From positions 1,612,001 to 1,676,000 of the forward strand of contig NZ_CP011834.1 of assembly GCF_001412575.1 (NCBI RefSeq): a stretch of 64,000 nucleotides of DNA, written 5' to 3'. Both the position numbers and the translations under genes were made by a program. Positions 53,486-62,046 of the stretch are shown here, piece by piece. This DNA is from Limnohabitans sp. 103DPR2. Lineage in GTDB: Bacteria > Pseudomonadota > Gammaproteobacteria > Burkholderiales > Burkholderiaceae_C. Position 1 is the first letter of the stretch; each line of letters opens with the position of its first letter. Under the pieces are notes generated by a model. The model had not been told where the DNA came from. It did not search any database and worked only from the letters and a program-made list of their open reading frames with translations.

Positions 53486-54454
53486 TTATTCCAACTTGAT
53501 GCCAGCGTCTTTGACCACCTTGCCCCACTTGCTCATTTCAGAGGTCATGAGTTGGGTCAAAGCCTCGGGCGTGGACAAGCTCACTTCCACGCCGGCCTCA
53601 AACATGGCTTTGTTGGTTTCTGCCGTGTTCATGATTTTGGCAACCTCAGCGTTGAGCTTGTTCACGATGTGGGCTGGCGTGCCAGCAGGTGCCAACAAAG
53701 CCAGCCAGATGGTGGCATCGTAGCCGGGCACACCCGCTTCTTGCATGGTGGGCACGTTGGGCAATTGAGGAATGCGTTTGGCACTGGTCACAGCCAATGC
53801 GTTCAGACGGCCATTGGGCACTTGCGACAAGGCATTGGGCACGCCGGCAAAGCTGCTCTCAACCACACCCGCCACAACGTCAGTGGTGGCCAAATTGCTG
53901 CTGCGATAGGGCACGTGCTTCAGTTGCGTTTTGGTCATGGAGGCAAACATACCGCCAATCAAGTGCTGCGCGCTGCCGTTGCCAGAAGATGCAAAGTGAA
54001 TTTTGTCGGGGTTGGCTTTGGCCAGTGCAATGAACTCTTGCACGTTTTTGGCAGGCACCTTGGGGTTGGTCAGCAAAACATAAGGCGAGTCGACCAGCTT
54101 GGTGACGGGTGCGAAACTTTTGATGGGATCGTAGGGAACACTTTTGTAGATCCAAGGGCTGATGACGTGCGTAGAAGACACAATCAACAAGGTGTGACCA
54201 TCGGGTGCCGATTTGGCCACTTGGTCGGTGCCAATCATGGAGCCAGCGCCCGGTTTGTTTTCAATCACCACCGATTGCCCCAGGCTTTCGCCCAGCTTGA
54301 CGCCCAAGATGCGCGCCACCACATCGGTAAAACCACCGGGGCCAAACGGCACGACGATTTTGATGGGCTTGGTGGGATAGGCCTGGGCCACGGCTTGACC
54401 CGCAGACAAAGTCAGGCAAGTGGCTGTGCACACAATGCTCAAAAGCTTCTTCAT
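53486..54454 (-). CDS. Bug-family tripartite tricarboxylate receptor
   Basis: A 322-residue periplasmic binding protein: signal peptide (LLSIVCTATCLTLSAGQAVA), then KIVVPFGPGGFTDVVARILG and VVIENKPGAGSMIGTD, the ligand loops of the family. It begins 3 bp after the stop of an alpha/beta-hydrolase gene on the same strand, and a paralogous hydrolase lies upstream again. The trio looks like one unit for taking up and cleaving an ester or amide compound. Confidence 0.92.
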   Translation of the reverse strand: MKKLLSIVCTATCLTLSAGQAVAQAYPTKPIKIVVPFGPGGFTDVVARILGVKLGESLGQSVVIENKPGAGSMIGTDQVAKSAPDGHTLLIVSSTHVISPWIYKSVPYDPIKSFAPVTKLVDSPYVLLTNPKVPAKNVQEFIALAKANPDKIHFASSGNGSAQHLIGGMFASMTKTQLKHVPYRSSNLATTDVVAGVVESSFAGVPNALSQVPNGRLNALAVTSAKRIPQLPNVPTMQEAGVPGYDATIWLALLAPAGTPAHIVNKLNAEVAKIMNTAETNKAMFEAGVEVSLSTPEALTQLMTSEMSKWGKVVKDAGIKLE

Positions 54455-54457
54455 GAT

Positions 54458-55372
54458 TTAACCTCGGAAAGTGGGTTCGGGTTGGGAAAAAAAGCTGTGC
54501 AGAATTTGATACACCATCAGGTAGTTTTTCTGCTGGAAACTGGCGTGTGAAATGCCTTCCATGATGCTGAACTGTTTGCTACGGCTAGGCAGCAATTTGT
54601 AGAAGTTCAACAAGTCATCAAGGCTGGCAATGCCATCGTACTCACCGCGCATGATGAGCGTGGGCGAGGTGACTTTGGCGGGGTCGATCAGGGGCAGCTT
54701 GGAGCACATGTCGACATAAGTGCCGGTGGGCATGGCCGAGTCCAATGTGAGGATGGCATCGGCAAAGGCATCTTTGGTGGCTTCGTCGGCACAGGCACCA
54801 TGGTCGCGGTTGAAAATGCTGTGCACAAATGCGCGGTCAATGGGGCGCGTATTCTTGGCCAAAAACTCGGGCAGTTTCTTTTTGCGATCAGCCAAAGTGG
54901 GGCTGCCTTCGCCGGTCCAGACAAAGGCATCCAAGGCCAGTTTGGCAATGCGCTCGGGGTGGTGCTGCGCAAACAGAGCAGCCTTCAACGCGCCGGACGA
55001 AATGCCATACACCATCAACTTTTGAGCGCCTGTAGTTTTCAGGATGTACTCGCTGCCAGCGGCCAAGTCTTCGGCGCCGTTGGCAATGTCAAAGTTGATG
55101 GGGCGGCTTTTGTCCGAGCGGCCATAGCCTTCGTTGTCCATGCACCAAGTGTCAAAGCCGCGCTCGGCAAACCAATCCATCACGGATGAATGTGGCCTGC
55201 CGGGCACGCTGAGATCGAAGGTGGGCTGTGAGGCCATCGAGGAGCCGTGCACAAACAAAATGGTCCCGACTTTGGGCACATGCGCGTGGGCTGGTTTGTT
55301 CCACAAAAACAGACGGATGTCGCCTTTGTGAGTCCAGTGCTCTGTGCCACCTGTCCATTGAACGCTAGTCAT
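54458..55372 (-). CDS. alpha/beta hydrolase, paralogue 1
   Basis: A 304-residue hydrolase. It has the oxyanion region TILFVHGSSMASQPTFDLSV, the nucleophile elbow MVYGISSGALKAALFAQ (GxSxG) and a candidate acid in LIMRGEYDGIASLDDLL; the histidine is in GISHASFQQKNY. I took the ATG at 55370-55372, which has AAGGA upstream; the frame extends 18 codons further. It resembles the next gene clearly (for example GTYVDMCSKLPLIDP vs GTYVDMCANLPLVEP), so the two arose by tandem duplication. Substrate unknown. Confidence 0.88.
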   Translation of the reverse strand: MTSVQWTGGTEHWTHKGDIRLFLWNKPAHAHVPKVGTILFVHGSSMASQPTFDLSVPGRPHSSVMDWFAERGFDTWCMDNEGYGRSDKSRPINFDIANGAEDLAAGSEYILKTTGAQKLMVYGISSGALKAALFAQHHPERIAKLALDAFVWTGEGSPTLADRKKKLPEFLAKNTRPIDRAFVHSIFNRDHGACADEATKDAFADAILTLDSAMPTGTYVDMCSKLPLIDPAKVTSPTLIMRGEYDGIASLDDLLNFYKLLPSRSKQFSIMEGISHASFQQKNYLMVYQILHSFFSQPEPTFRG

Positions 55373-55397
55373 GCGAGGGTGTTCCTTGAGGTTTGTT

Positions 55398-56291
55398 TTA
55401 CAAAGGCGCTTTGAGGAAATTCTCAAGCGCGTGGTGGAACTTGTTGCGCACCACGCCCATCATGGGGTTGTGTGCAATGCCTGAGAGCACCACAAACTGC
55501 TTGTCTTTGGTGGGCAAGCGGGTGAAGAAATCGAGCAGGTCGGGTTCTGCCGCAATGCCATCGTATTCACCGCGAATGACCAGGGTGGGGCAGGGAATTT
55601 TTTCGGGTTCGACCAAGGGCAAATTGGCGCACATGTCGACGTAGGTGCCTGTCGGTACTTCGCTGACCAAAGGCAGTTCGGCGGCGGCAATGGCTTTAGG
55701 CACGCTGTCTTCGCTAGAGCCTGGCTTGTCGCGGTTGAACATGCCTTCGTAGAAAGCCAAGTCAACCTTGCGGCGGGGGCTTGCACTGTACTCAGGCAGC
55801 TTTTTGCGGCGTTGCTCTAAGGTGGGCGCGCCGGCGCCGGTGTACACCAAGGCAGACAGGCCCAAACGGGCCACGGTGTCGGGATGGGCTTCGGTGTAGA
55901 CGCACGCACGCAAAGCACCTGAAGAAGAGCCAAAGATGTTGATTTTTTGAACGCCAGTTTCTTGCAAAATGAAGGGCACCACAGCGGCCAAGTCTTTGGC
56001 GCCTGTGCGCACATCGCTGTTGCCACGGCCCGACCAGCTAGAGCGGCCGTAGCCCTCGTGATCGACTGTCCAGCAGTCGTAGCCGCGTTCTGCAAAATAG
56101 TCCATGACGGAATAGTCTTTGCCACCGGGAACTTGCAAGTCGTAAGTGTTGCGGCCGGAAACTGTGGAGCCATGCACCAGCAACAAAACGGGCTTGGCGG
56201 CTTCGCCAGCGACGGGTGCTGTGGCACGCTTGCGGTAAACATACAAACGAACGTCTTCGCGGTTAACAAAATATTCTTGAGACCAGATCAC
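55398..56291 (-). CDS. alpha/beta hydrolase, paralogue 2
   Basis: A hydrolase of about 297 residues, homologous to its downstream neighbour. The elbow is NIFGSSSGALRACVYTEA, the acid region LVIRGEYDGIAAEPDLLDFF and the histidine GIAHNPMMGVV. The GTG at 56289-56291 (with AAGG upstream) is my preferred start, giving IWSQEYFVNREDVRLYVY; the frame is open to an ATG at 56342. A 25-bp gap separates it from paralogue 1, so they are co-transcribed with the Bug receptor gene. Confidence 0.86.
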   Translation of the reverse strand: MIWSQEYFVNREDVRLYVYRKRATAPVAGEAAKPVLLLVHGSTVSGRNTYDLQVPGGKDYSVMDYFAERGYDCWTVDHEGYGRSSWSGRGNSDVRTGAKDLAAVVPFILQETGVQKINIFGSSSGALRACVYTEAHPDTVARLGLSALVYTGAGAPTLEQRRKKLPEYSASPRRKVDLAFYEGMFNRDKPGSSEDSVPKAIAAAELPLVSEVPTGTYVDMCANLPLVEPEKIPCPTLVIRGEYDGIAAEPDLLDFFTRLPTKDKQFVVLSGIAHNPMMGVVRNKFHHALENFLKAPL

Positions 56292-56578
56292 GATAATGCG
56301 CCTTGTTGAGAAGGTTAAAAAAAATGACGATACCCGAGTCAAACAGATGGGTGTTTTTTACGCCATCATGCCCTTTTCACGGATGATGGATTTACCTTGG
56401 TTTGATATAAATAATTGAGGTAGGGCTGAGGAATGCAAAACCCGTGGCGGCAAGTGCGCGTGTGAAGCATGTTGTCATGGTGACCCTTTCATGTCGTGGA
56501 GGCTGCTTAGCTTTGTTTCAATGTATTCGCAATTGGCTTTGGCTAGAATTAAGCTTACAACACCTGCAGGAGGCCCTT

Positions 56579-56692
56579 GTGAAAAAATTTCTGATTGATC
56601 TTCTGCCCAGCCATGCCGTTTTAGCGTCAAAACTCGAAAAAACGGCCGAATTTCCCACCCTCCGCGCACATGCTCGCAACGACTTGAATTGA
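56579..56692 (+). CDS. small open frame (37 aa) upstream of the GIY-YIG nuclease gene
   Basis: A GTG-initiated frame with a strong ribosome-binding site (GCAGGAGG, ending 7 bp before the start) encodes MKKFLIDLLPSHAVLASKLE followed by KTAEFPTLRAHARNDLN. It ends 4 bp before the start of the nuclease gene, so it may be a leader or coupled small protein. No family is recognised. A promoter-like TAGAAT lies at about 56544. Confidence 0.45.
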   Translation: MKKFLIDLLPSHAVLASKLEKTAEFPTLRAHARNDLN

Positions 56693-56696
56693 CCGC

Positions 56697-57515
56697 GTGA
56701 AGGAACCCTCTTTTTTGGATGCTGCTTCGCTAGCGGCCTTGCCACGCGGACCGGGCGTTTACATCTTCAGGGGTGACGGCAAGTTGCCCATTTACATCGG
56801 CAAGAGTGTCGACATTCGCAGCCGGGTGTTGGCGCATTTGCGCGCTGAAGATGAAGCCGAGATGATGTCGCAATCAAGGCGTGTGGATTTCATCGAGACG
56901 GCAGGGGAGATTGGTGCTTTGCTTTTAGAGTCGCACCTGATCAAAACGCTCAACCCGCTTTACAACATCAGGCTGCGCAGGCTTCGCAACTTGTGCAGCA
57001 TTCAACTGCACGACCAAGCCGGTGCCTGGGTGCCCGAAATTGTGACCGGCAAAGACTTGGGCCTGGGTCAGGTGGAGGGCTTGTATGGGCTGTTCAGTTC
57101 TAGGCACGCGGCGCAAGCCAAATTGCGCGAGTTGGCCGATCAACACAATTTGTGCCAAGGTTTGCTGGGCCTGGAAAAGCTCAGCGCCCGTGGCTGCTTT
57201 GGATTGCAAGTTAAAACATGTTTGGGCGCTTGCGTTGGTAAAGAAGAGCGCTTGGCGCATGACCAACGCCTGCTATCAGCTTTGGAGGACATGAAGGTGC
57301 ATGCGTGGCCGTTTGCGGGGGCCATTGATTTGGTGGAGGAAAGCCAAGGCTGGGTACAGCGTCATCGACTAGAAAACTGGCGCTACTTGGGAACTTGGTG
57401 TTCCAAGTCGGCGCAGTTGCCCGTGACATTGCAGCAAAGCTTTGATTTGGACACTTACAAAATATTGGTCAAGCCCATCATGTTGGGCACGGCGCGCTTG
57501 GAAAGCGTTAATTAA
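56697..57515 (+). CDS. cho: Cho-type GIY-YIG endonuclease (UvrC N-terminal homologue)
   Basis: A 272-residue protein with an N-terminal GIY-YIG nuclease domain: GPGVYIFRGDGKLPIYIGKS with the catalytic Tyr pair, Arg in SVDIRSRVLAHL and Glu in ALLLESHLIKTLNPLYNI. The C-terminal part has the cysteine-containing CFGLQVKTCLGACVGKE seen in Cho/UvrC. Cho makes the 3' incision at bulky lesions during nucleotide excision repair with UvrB. The start is GTG. Its last codon and TAA stop come from a repeat arm that follows directly. Confidence 0.86.
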   Translation: MKEPSFLDAASLAALPRGPGVYIFRGDGKLPIYIGKSVDIRSRVLAHLRAEDEAEMMSQSRRVDFIETAGEIGALLLESHLIKTLNPLYNIRLRRLRNLCSIQLHDQAGAWVPEIVTGKDLGLGQVEGLYGLFSSRHAAQAKLRELADQHNLCQGLLGLEKLSARGCFGLQVKTCLGACVGKEERLAHDQRLLSALEDMKVHAWPFAGAIDLVEESQGWVQRHRLENWRYLGTWCSKSAQLPVTLQQSFDLDTYKILVKPIMLGTARLESVN

Positions 57516-57536
57516 TGTTGATCTGACCCCAATTAA
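57510..57536 (-). repeat. solo arm of the palindromic repeat family
   Basis: AATTAATGTTGATCTGACCC followed by CAATTAA matches the consensus. It contains the stop codon of the GIY-YIG nuclease gene and is the last copy seen in the window. Confidence 0.9.
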
Positions 57537-57581
57537 GGGGGAAGTGTTGGACAATGGGGTTTTTGGTTCGCATTTCAGTTT

Positions 57582-58517
57582 ATGGCTATTCAATGGTTTC
57601 CGGGGCACATGCACCTCACGCGCAAGGCGATTGAGGAGCGCATCAAAGACATTGACGTGGTCATTGAAATGCTGGACGCCAGGTTGCCGGGGTCCAGTGC
57701 CAATCCGATGTTGGCGCAGTTGATTCAGGGCAAGCCAGGTTTGAAGGTGCTCAGCAAGCAAGACTTGGCGGATGCTGAACGCACGCAGTTGTGGTTGGAC
57801 CATTACAACGCCATGCCCAATGTGCGGGCCATTGGGTTGGACACCAGCATGGTGTCGCCGGCCAAAGCATTGATTGATGCTTGCCATCAGTTGGCGCCCA
57901 ACCGAGGCGGCATGGCCAAGCCCATGCGGGTGCTCATTTGCGGCATTCCCAATGTGGGCAAGTCCACCCTCATCAATACCTTGAAGGGCAAGCGTGCAGC
58001 CAAAACAGGGGACGAAGCAGGTGTGACCAAATTAGAGCAGCGCATCACCTTGGCCGATGACTTTTATTTGTACGACACGCCCGGCGTGCTCTGGCCGCGC
58101 ATCATTGTTGAAAAGAGTGGCTACAACTTGGCCGCCAGTGGTGCCATTGGTGTCAATGCCTTTGACGATGAAGAAGTGGCCCTAGAGTTGCTGCATTATT
58201 TGATTGCCAATTACCCCGCAGCCATCACGGCGCGCTACAAAGTTCAAAACGTGTCGGAACACACCGATGAAACCTTGTTAGAGGCCATTGCACGCTATCG
58301 CGGCGCCATTCAAAGTGGAGGACGGGTGAACACCACCAAGGCCGCTGAAATTGTGATCCATGATTTTCGTTCTGCAGCATTGGGCCGATTGACCCTCGAA
58401 ACGCCTGCTGAGTTTTCGCAATGGTTAGCATCGGGCCTGAAGGCGGATGCTGAACGCGCTGAGAAAAAAGCAGCGCTTCAAAAAGAGAAAAAATCTTTGC
58501 GCAAGACTAAGAGTTGA
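57582..58517 (+). CDS. ylqF: ribosome biogenesis GTPase YlqF/RbgA
   Basis: A circularly permuted GTPase that helps assemble the 50S subunit. The 311-residue chain begins IQWFPGHMHLTRKAIEERIK and shows the permuted order: LSKQDLAD (G4) before GIPNVGKSTLINTLKG (G1) and YDTPGVLWP (G3). The C-terminal RNA-binding domain ends in a lysine-rich tail. Length and order fit the family. Confidence 0.94.
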   Translation: MAIQWFPGHMHLTRKAIEERIKDIDVVIEMLDARLPGSSANPMLAQLIQGKPGLKVLSKQDLADAERTQLWLDHYNAMPNVRAIGLDTSMVSPAKALIDACHQLAPNRGGMAKPMRVLICGIPNVGKSTLINTLKGKRAAKTGDEAGVTKLEQRITLADDFYLYDTPGVLWPRIIVEKSGYNLAASGAIGVNAFDDEEVALELLHYLIANYPAAITARYKVQNVSEHTDETLLEAIARYRGAIQSGGRVNTTKAAEIVIHDFRSAALGRLTLETPAEFSQWLASGLKADAERAEKKAALQKEKKSLRKTKS

Positions 58518-58704
58518 CCAGTCGCCAGGCCAACAAAGCACTGACAAGGGCATTAAGCAAGGCGCACACCGCAATGACCCATGTGCCCAAGGTATTGAGT
58601 GGGTAATTTTGGGCAATGTGCGACAGTGCCAACGAGAGCAAGTTGAGCGCTACCAAAATCCAGAAAATAGGATTTTTGGGTTGAAACAACCTCGAGATTT
58701 TCAT
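58507..58704 (-). CDS. small two-helix membrane protein (65 aa)
   Basis: A 65-residue protein with two hydrophobic segments (IFWILVALNLLSLALSHIA and WVIAVCALLNALVSALLAW). It overlaps the ylqF 3' end by 11 bp on the opposite strand. Unknown function; the length and composition are plausible for a real gene. Confidence 0.5.
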   Translation of the reverse strand: MKISRLFQPKNPIFWILVALNLLSLALSHIAQNYPLNTLGTWVIAVCALLNALVSALLAWRLVNS

Positions 58705-58783
58705 GAAAAATCCTTAAACAATCGCTAAGGATAATTCAAAAAACGAGCAGGCAATGAGGCCAGCCAGCAGGCCTTAATTTGTT

Positions 58784-59212
58784 TCAGTCTTTGACCAACA
58801 AGACGGGTGTCTTTGAGGTGCCCACCACGCGCTGGGCCACTGAGCCAATGGCAGTGTCGGACCAAGAGGAACGACCTTTGGTGCCCATGACGATCATGTC
58901 AAACTTGCCTGCCTTGGCCTCATTGATGATTTGCTCGCTGGGATGACCGTAGCGAATGGCCATGTCATGCGGCAATTTGATTTTGTTCAGGTATTTGACC
59001 GCCCAAGCCAAATTTTTGTCAGCAACTTCGCGAAGGTAATCTTCGACAGCGCCCTTGGGGGTATGTTTTTTAAAAAACCTCAAGCTGCTGTCATCTTGCA
59101 CGGTGATCACTGTGATGTGACTGTTTGCGCTGAAACTCTTGAAGAGTCGGGCTGCATATTTCACGGCGCCTTCTGAAGCTTTTGAACCGTCGGTTGCGAC
59201 CAATATTTTCAT
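58784..59212 (-). CDS. UspA-type universal stress protein
   Basis: A 142-residue Usp-fold protein. It begins MKILVATDGSKASEGAVKYA and carries the ATP-binding G-x2-G-x9-G-S/T motif in MGTKGRSSWSDTAIGSVAQR, followed by VLLVKD. It probably binds ATP. Its expression is usually raised by starvation and other stress. Confidence 0.9.
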   Translation of the reverse strand: MKILVATDGSKASEGAVKYAARLFKSFSANSHITVITVQDDSSLRFFKKHTPKGAVEDYLREVADKNLAWAVKYLNKIKLPHDMAIRYGHPSEQIINEAKAGKFDMIVMGTKGRSSWSDTAIGSVAQRVVGTSKTPVLLVKD

Positions 59213-59302
59213 AGTGAACTTTCAAAGTGTTGTGAAATGATAGGGAACTGATTACATTCAGACTTGATACAGATCAAGGCTTTAGCAAGCAAGGAAAACA
59301 CG

Positions 59303-60094
59303 ATGACAAACAAAAAAGTGGCATTGGTCACAGGTTCGGCAACGGGTGTGGGTGCCGCAACCGCTTTGGGCTTGGCGCAACGTGGCTACAACGTGGTCAT
59401 CAACTATTCCAAAAGTGAAACAGAGGCCAAAGCCTCTGAGGCGGCCTGTCAGGCGGTAGGCGCAGAAACTTTGTTGGTCCAAGGCGATGTGTCGGACGAT
59501 GCGGCCTGCAAAGCGATGGTGGCAGCCACACTGGCCAAATGGCAACGCATAGATGCCTTGGTCAACAACGCGGGCATCACCGCGTTTGCTGGATCCAACT
59601 GGGATGCTTTGGATGCGGAAATTTTTCAACGCATTTTTGAAGTGAATGTGTTGGGCACTTTTCAAATGGTGCGCGCCTGTGTGCCGCATTTGAAGGCTGC
59701 GCAAGGTTGCATCGTCAATGTGTCTTCTGTCGCTGGTGCCTTGGGCATTGGCTCTAGCATTCCGTACATCGCTTCAAAGGGTGCCATGAATTCAATGACG
59801 CTGCATTTGGCGCGCACACTGGCACCAGAGGTGCGGGTGAATGCGGTGTGTCCCGGCATGATCACCACGCGTTGGTTTGTGGACGGTGTGGGTCAGGAAA
59901 ACTTTGAGAAGCTGAAGGCGCAATACGAGCAAACAACGCCCTTGGCACGCGCTTGCACCGCAGAAGATGTAGCAGAGTCCATCATTTGGTTGGTGGACGG
60001 TGCCCGCACAGTGACGGGCGAAACCATCCTTCTAGACTCTGGTTTGCATTTGGGCAAAGCCGTGACGGTACCCGCCAAAAATGCGGGTCAGTGA
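59303..60094 (+). CDS. short-chain dehydrogenase/reductase (SDR)
   Basis: A 263-residue NAD(P)-dependent oxidoreductase. The cofactor loop is VALVTGSATGVGAATALGL, the NNAG motif is VNNAGITAFAG, and the catalytic Ser-Tyr-Lys appear in VNVSSVAGALGIGSS and PYIASKGAM. The C-terminal VNAVCPGMITTRWF is typical of the 3-oxoacyl-ACP-reductase-like group. I chose the ATG at 59303, preceded by AAGGAAA; the frame extends 13 codons upstream. The substrate is not evident. Confidence 0.9.
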   Translation: MTNKKVALVTGSATGVGAATALGLAQRGYNVVINYSKSETEAKASEAACQAVGAETLLVQGDVSDDAACKAMVAATLAKWQRIDALVNNAGITAFAGSNWDALDAEIFQRIFEVNVLGTFQMVRACVPHLKAAQGCIVNVSSVAGALGIGSSIPYIASKGAMNSMTLHLARTLAPEVRVNAVCPGMITTRWFVDGVGQENFEKLKAQYEQTTPLARACTAEDVAESIIWLVDGARTVTGETILLDSGLHLGKAVTVPAKNAGQ

Positions 60095-60137
60095 AACGCG
60101 GTGACCGACCGGTGACCTGCTGCGCAGGTGCGCAGCG

Positions 60138-61118
60138 TTACTTGTCGAGTTTGATGCCAGTCTCTTGAACGATGTTGTTCCAGCGAGACTGAATGCGTTT
60201 TTGCCAAGCTTGCGTTTCTTCTAAGTTCATGTCGAAGTAAACACCGCCAGCGGCTTTCACTTTGTCCATCACATCAGGGTGATTGGCGGCTTTCACAATG
60301 GCGGCATTGAGTCTGCGCTGTACGGCAACCGGTGTGCCTGTGGGCACGGCATAAACTGTGTAGCTTTGAAGTTCTAAATCTTTCAAGCCTTGTTCTTCCA
60401 TGGTGGGCACATTGGGCAACAGTGGCAAGCGGGAGGCGCCAAATACGCCAATTGGTATGAGTTTGCCCGACGCTAAGAAGGGTGCCACTTCACTGTAAAA
60501 AGCAGAGACCAATTGCACTTGTCCGGAGGCGGCATCGGTCATGGCCGGCACATTGCCTTTGTAGGGAACGTACTGAATTTTGGAGCCGGTGCGTACTGCA
60601 AATGCGGCGCACACAAAGTGACCAATGGTTGCATTGCCACTGCCGCCGCAATCGAGTGTTGTGTTTTTGGCTTTGATGTACGCCACCAACTCGGCCACGT
60701 TTTTAACGCCTAATTGTGAATTGACCAAGAGGATGGGGTAGCCTGCAATGGTGAGGCCCACTGTGGAAAAGTCTTTCACGGGATCGTACCGAACGGGGAC
60801 GCCCAGTTGGCCTATGAGTCCCAATTCATTTTGACTTCCCATGAAGAGCGTGTGACCGTCTGCATCGGCTTTGGCTGCGGCATCACCGGCAATCGCGCCT
60901 GAAGCACCGGGTTTGTTGTCCACCATCACAGGTTGGCCCAACTCATTTTGCAAGTGCGGTTGATGGCGTCTGGCGTAGATATCGACCACGCCGCCAGGGG
61001 GTGATGACGTGATGAGTTTGATGGGTTTGGTGGGCCAGTTTTGGGCCGTTGCACTCAGACTGATGGCCACCATGCTTGCGCAGATCAGCCTAGGTAACCA
61101 TTTCAAAGTTGTCATCAC
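60138..61118 (-). CDS. Bug-family tripartite tricarboxylate receptor
   Basis: A 326-residue periplasmic binding protein with signal peptide LICASMVAISLSATA, then KLITSSPPGGVVDIYARRHQ and VMVDNKPGASGAIAGDAA. It is the fourth member of the family in this window. It converges with the SDR gene and lies downstream of the carbohydrate ABC permeases on the same strand, separated by 55 bp, so it may share their transcript. Confidence 0.91.
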   Translation of the reverse strand: MMTTLKWLPRLICASMVAISLSATAQNWPTKPIKLITSSPPGGVVDIYARRHQPHLQNELGQPVMVDNKPGASGAIAGDAAAKADADGHTLFMGSQNELGLIGQLGVPVRYDPVKDFSTVGLTIAGYPILLVNSQLGVKNVAELVAYIKAKNTTLDCGGSGNATIGHFVCAAFAVRTGSKIQYVPYKGNVPAMTDAASGQVQLVSAFYSEVAPFLASGKLIPIGVFGASRLPLLPNVPTMEEQGLKDLELQSYTVYAVPTGTPVAVQRRLNAAIVKAANHPDVMDKVKAAGGVYFDMNLEETQAWQKRIQSRWNNIVQETGIKLDK

Positions 61119-61173
61119 GTCTCCAAACCAATAGGAACGCCCACTGAAGGATTGCAGCAGTGGGCCTGGATGC

Positions 61174-62046
61174 TTATTCTTTGACAGAGCCGGTCATGCC
61201 CGACACGTAGTACTCAACAAAGAAGGAATAAATGAAGGCCACTGGCAAGGAGCCAAACAGGGCGCCTGCCATGAGGGCACCCCAGTGATACACATCGCCC
61301 TCAACAAGTTCTGTGACCACACCCACTGGCACCGTTTTCACTTCACTGGAGGAGATGAAGGTGAGGGCGTAGATGAACTCGTTCCACGACAAGGTGAAGG
61401 CAAAGATGCCTGCTGAAATAAGACCAGGAACTGACAAAGGCAAAATGATTTTGACCAAAATTTCCCAGCGGTTGGCACCGTCAATCATGGCGCATTCTTC
61501 CAACTCAAAAGGAATGGAGCGGAAGTAACCCATCAAGAGCCATGTGCAAAAGGGGATGAGGAACGTGGGATAGGTGAGGATGAGGGCCAAGCGCGTGTCA
61601 AACAATCCCAACTGGAAAATGACCGAAGCCAAAGGAATGAACAAGATGGAAGGCGGCACCAAGTAGGCCAAGAAAATGGCCAAACCGGTTTGCTTGGCAC
61701 CTTTGAAGCGCAAACGCTCAATGGCGTAGGCTGCCAACACCGAGGCAAACAAAGAGAAGAAAGTAGAAGTGACAGACACCACCACCGTGTTCCACATCCA
61801 CTGGGGGTACTCTGTTCTGAACAACAACTTTTCAATGTGCGCCATGGTGGGCGAGATGATCCAAAACGGATTGCCATCGCGCGACAGCAGTTCATTGTCG
61901 GGTTTGAAAGTGGTGACGCCCATCCAATAAAAAGGAAAGAGCAACACGAACAAGAACAAGCCCAGTGGCAAATAGGTCTTGAGAAGTTTGGTGGAGGTGG
62001 TGTCCAAATAGGACATGCCGCCGTTGTCTTGATTGTCTTTGCTCAT
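61174..62046 (-). CDS. carbohydrate ABC transporter permease (MalG-like)
   Basis: A 290-residue permease with six predicted helices, starting near YLPLGLFLFVLLFPFYWMGV, and the EAA loop ECAMIDGANRWEILVKIILP. The ATG at 62044-62046 overlaps the stop of the preceding permease (ATGA), which decides the start. It forms the membrane channel with the MalF-like protein. No ATPase gene is seen downstream inside the window. Confidence 0.92.
   Translation of the reverse strand: MSKDNQDNGGMSYLDTTSTKLLKTYLPLGLFLFVLLFPFYWMGVTTFKPDNELLSRDGNPFWIISPTMAHIEKLLFRTEYPQWMWNTVVVSVTSTFFSLFASVLAAYAIERLRFKGAKQTGLAIFLAYLVPPSILFIPLASVIFQLGLFDTRLALILTYPTFLIPFCTWLLMGYFRSIPFELEECAMIDGANRWEILVKIILPLSVPGLISAGIFAFTLSWNEFIYALTFISSSEVKTVPVGVVTELVEGDVYHWGALMAGALFGSLPVAFIYSFFVEYYVSGMTGSVKE

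Noticed and set aside
53438..54550. A 370-codon open frame antisense to a Bug receptor gene
   Set aside because: It mirrors the Bug gene and continues into the next gene's end, with low-complexity, histidine-rich sequence and no recognisable motif.
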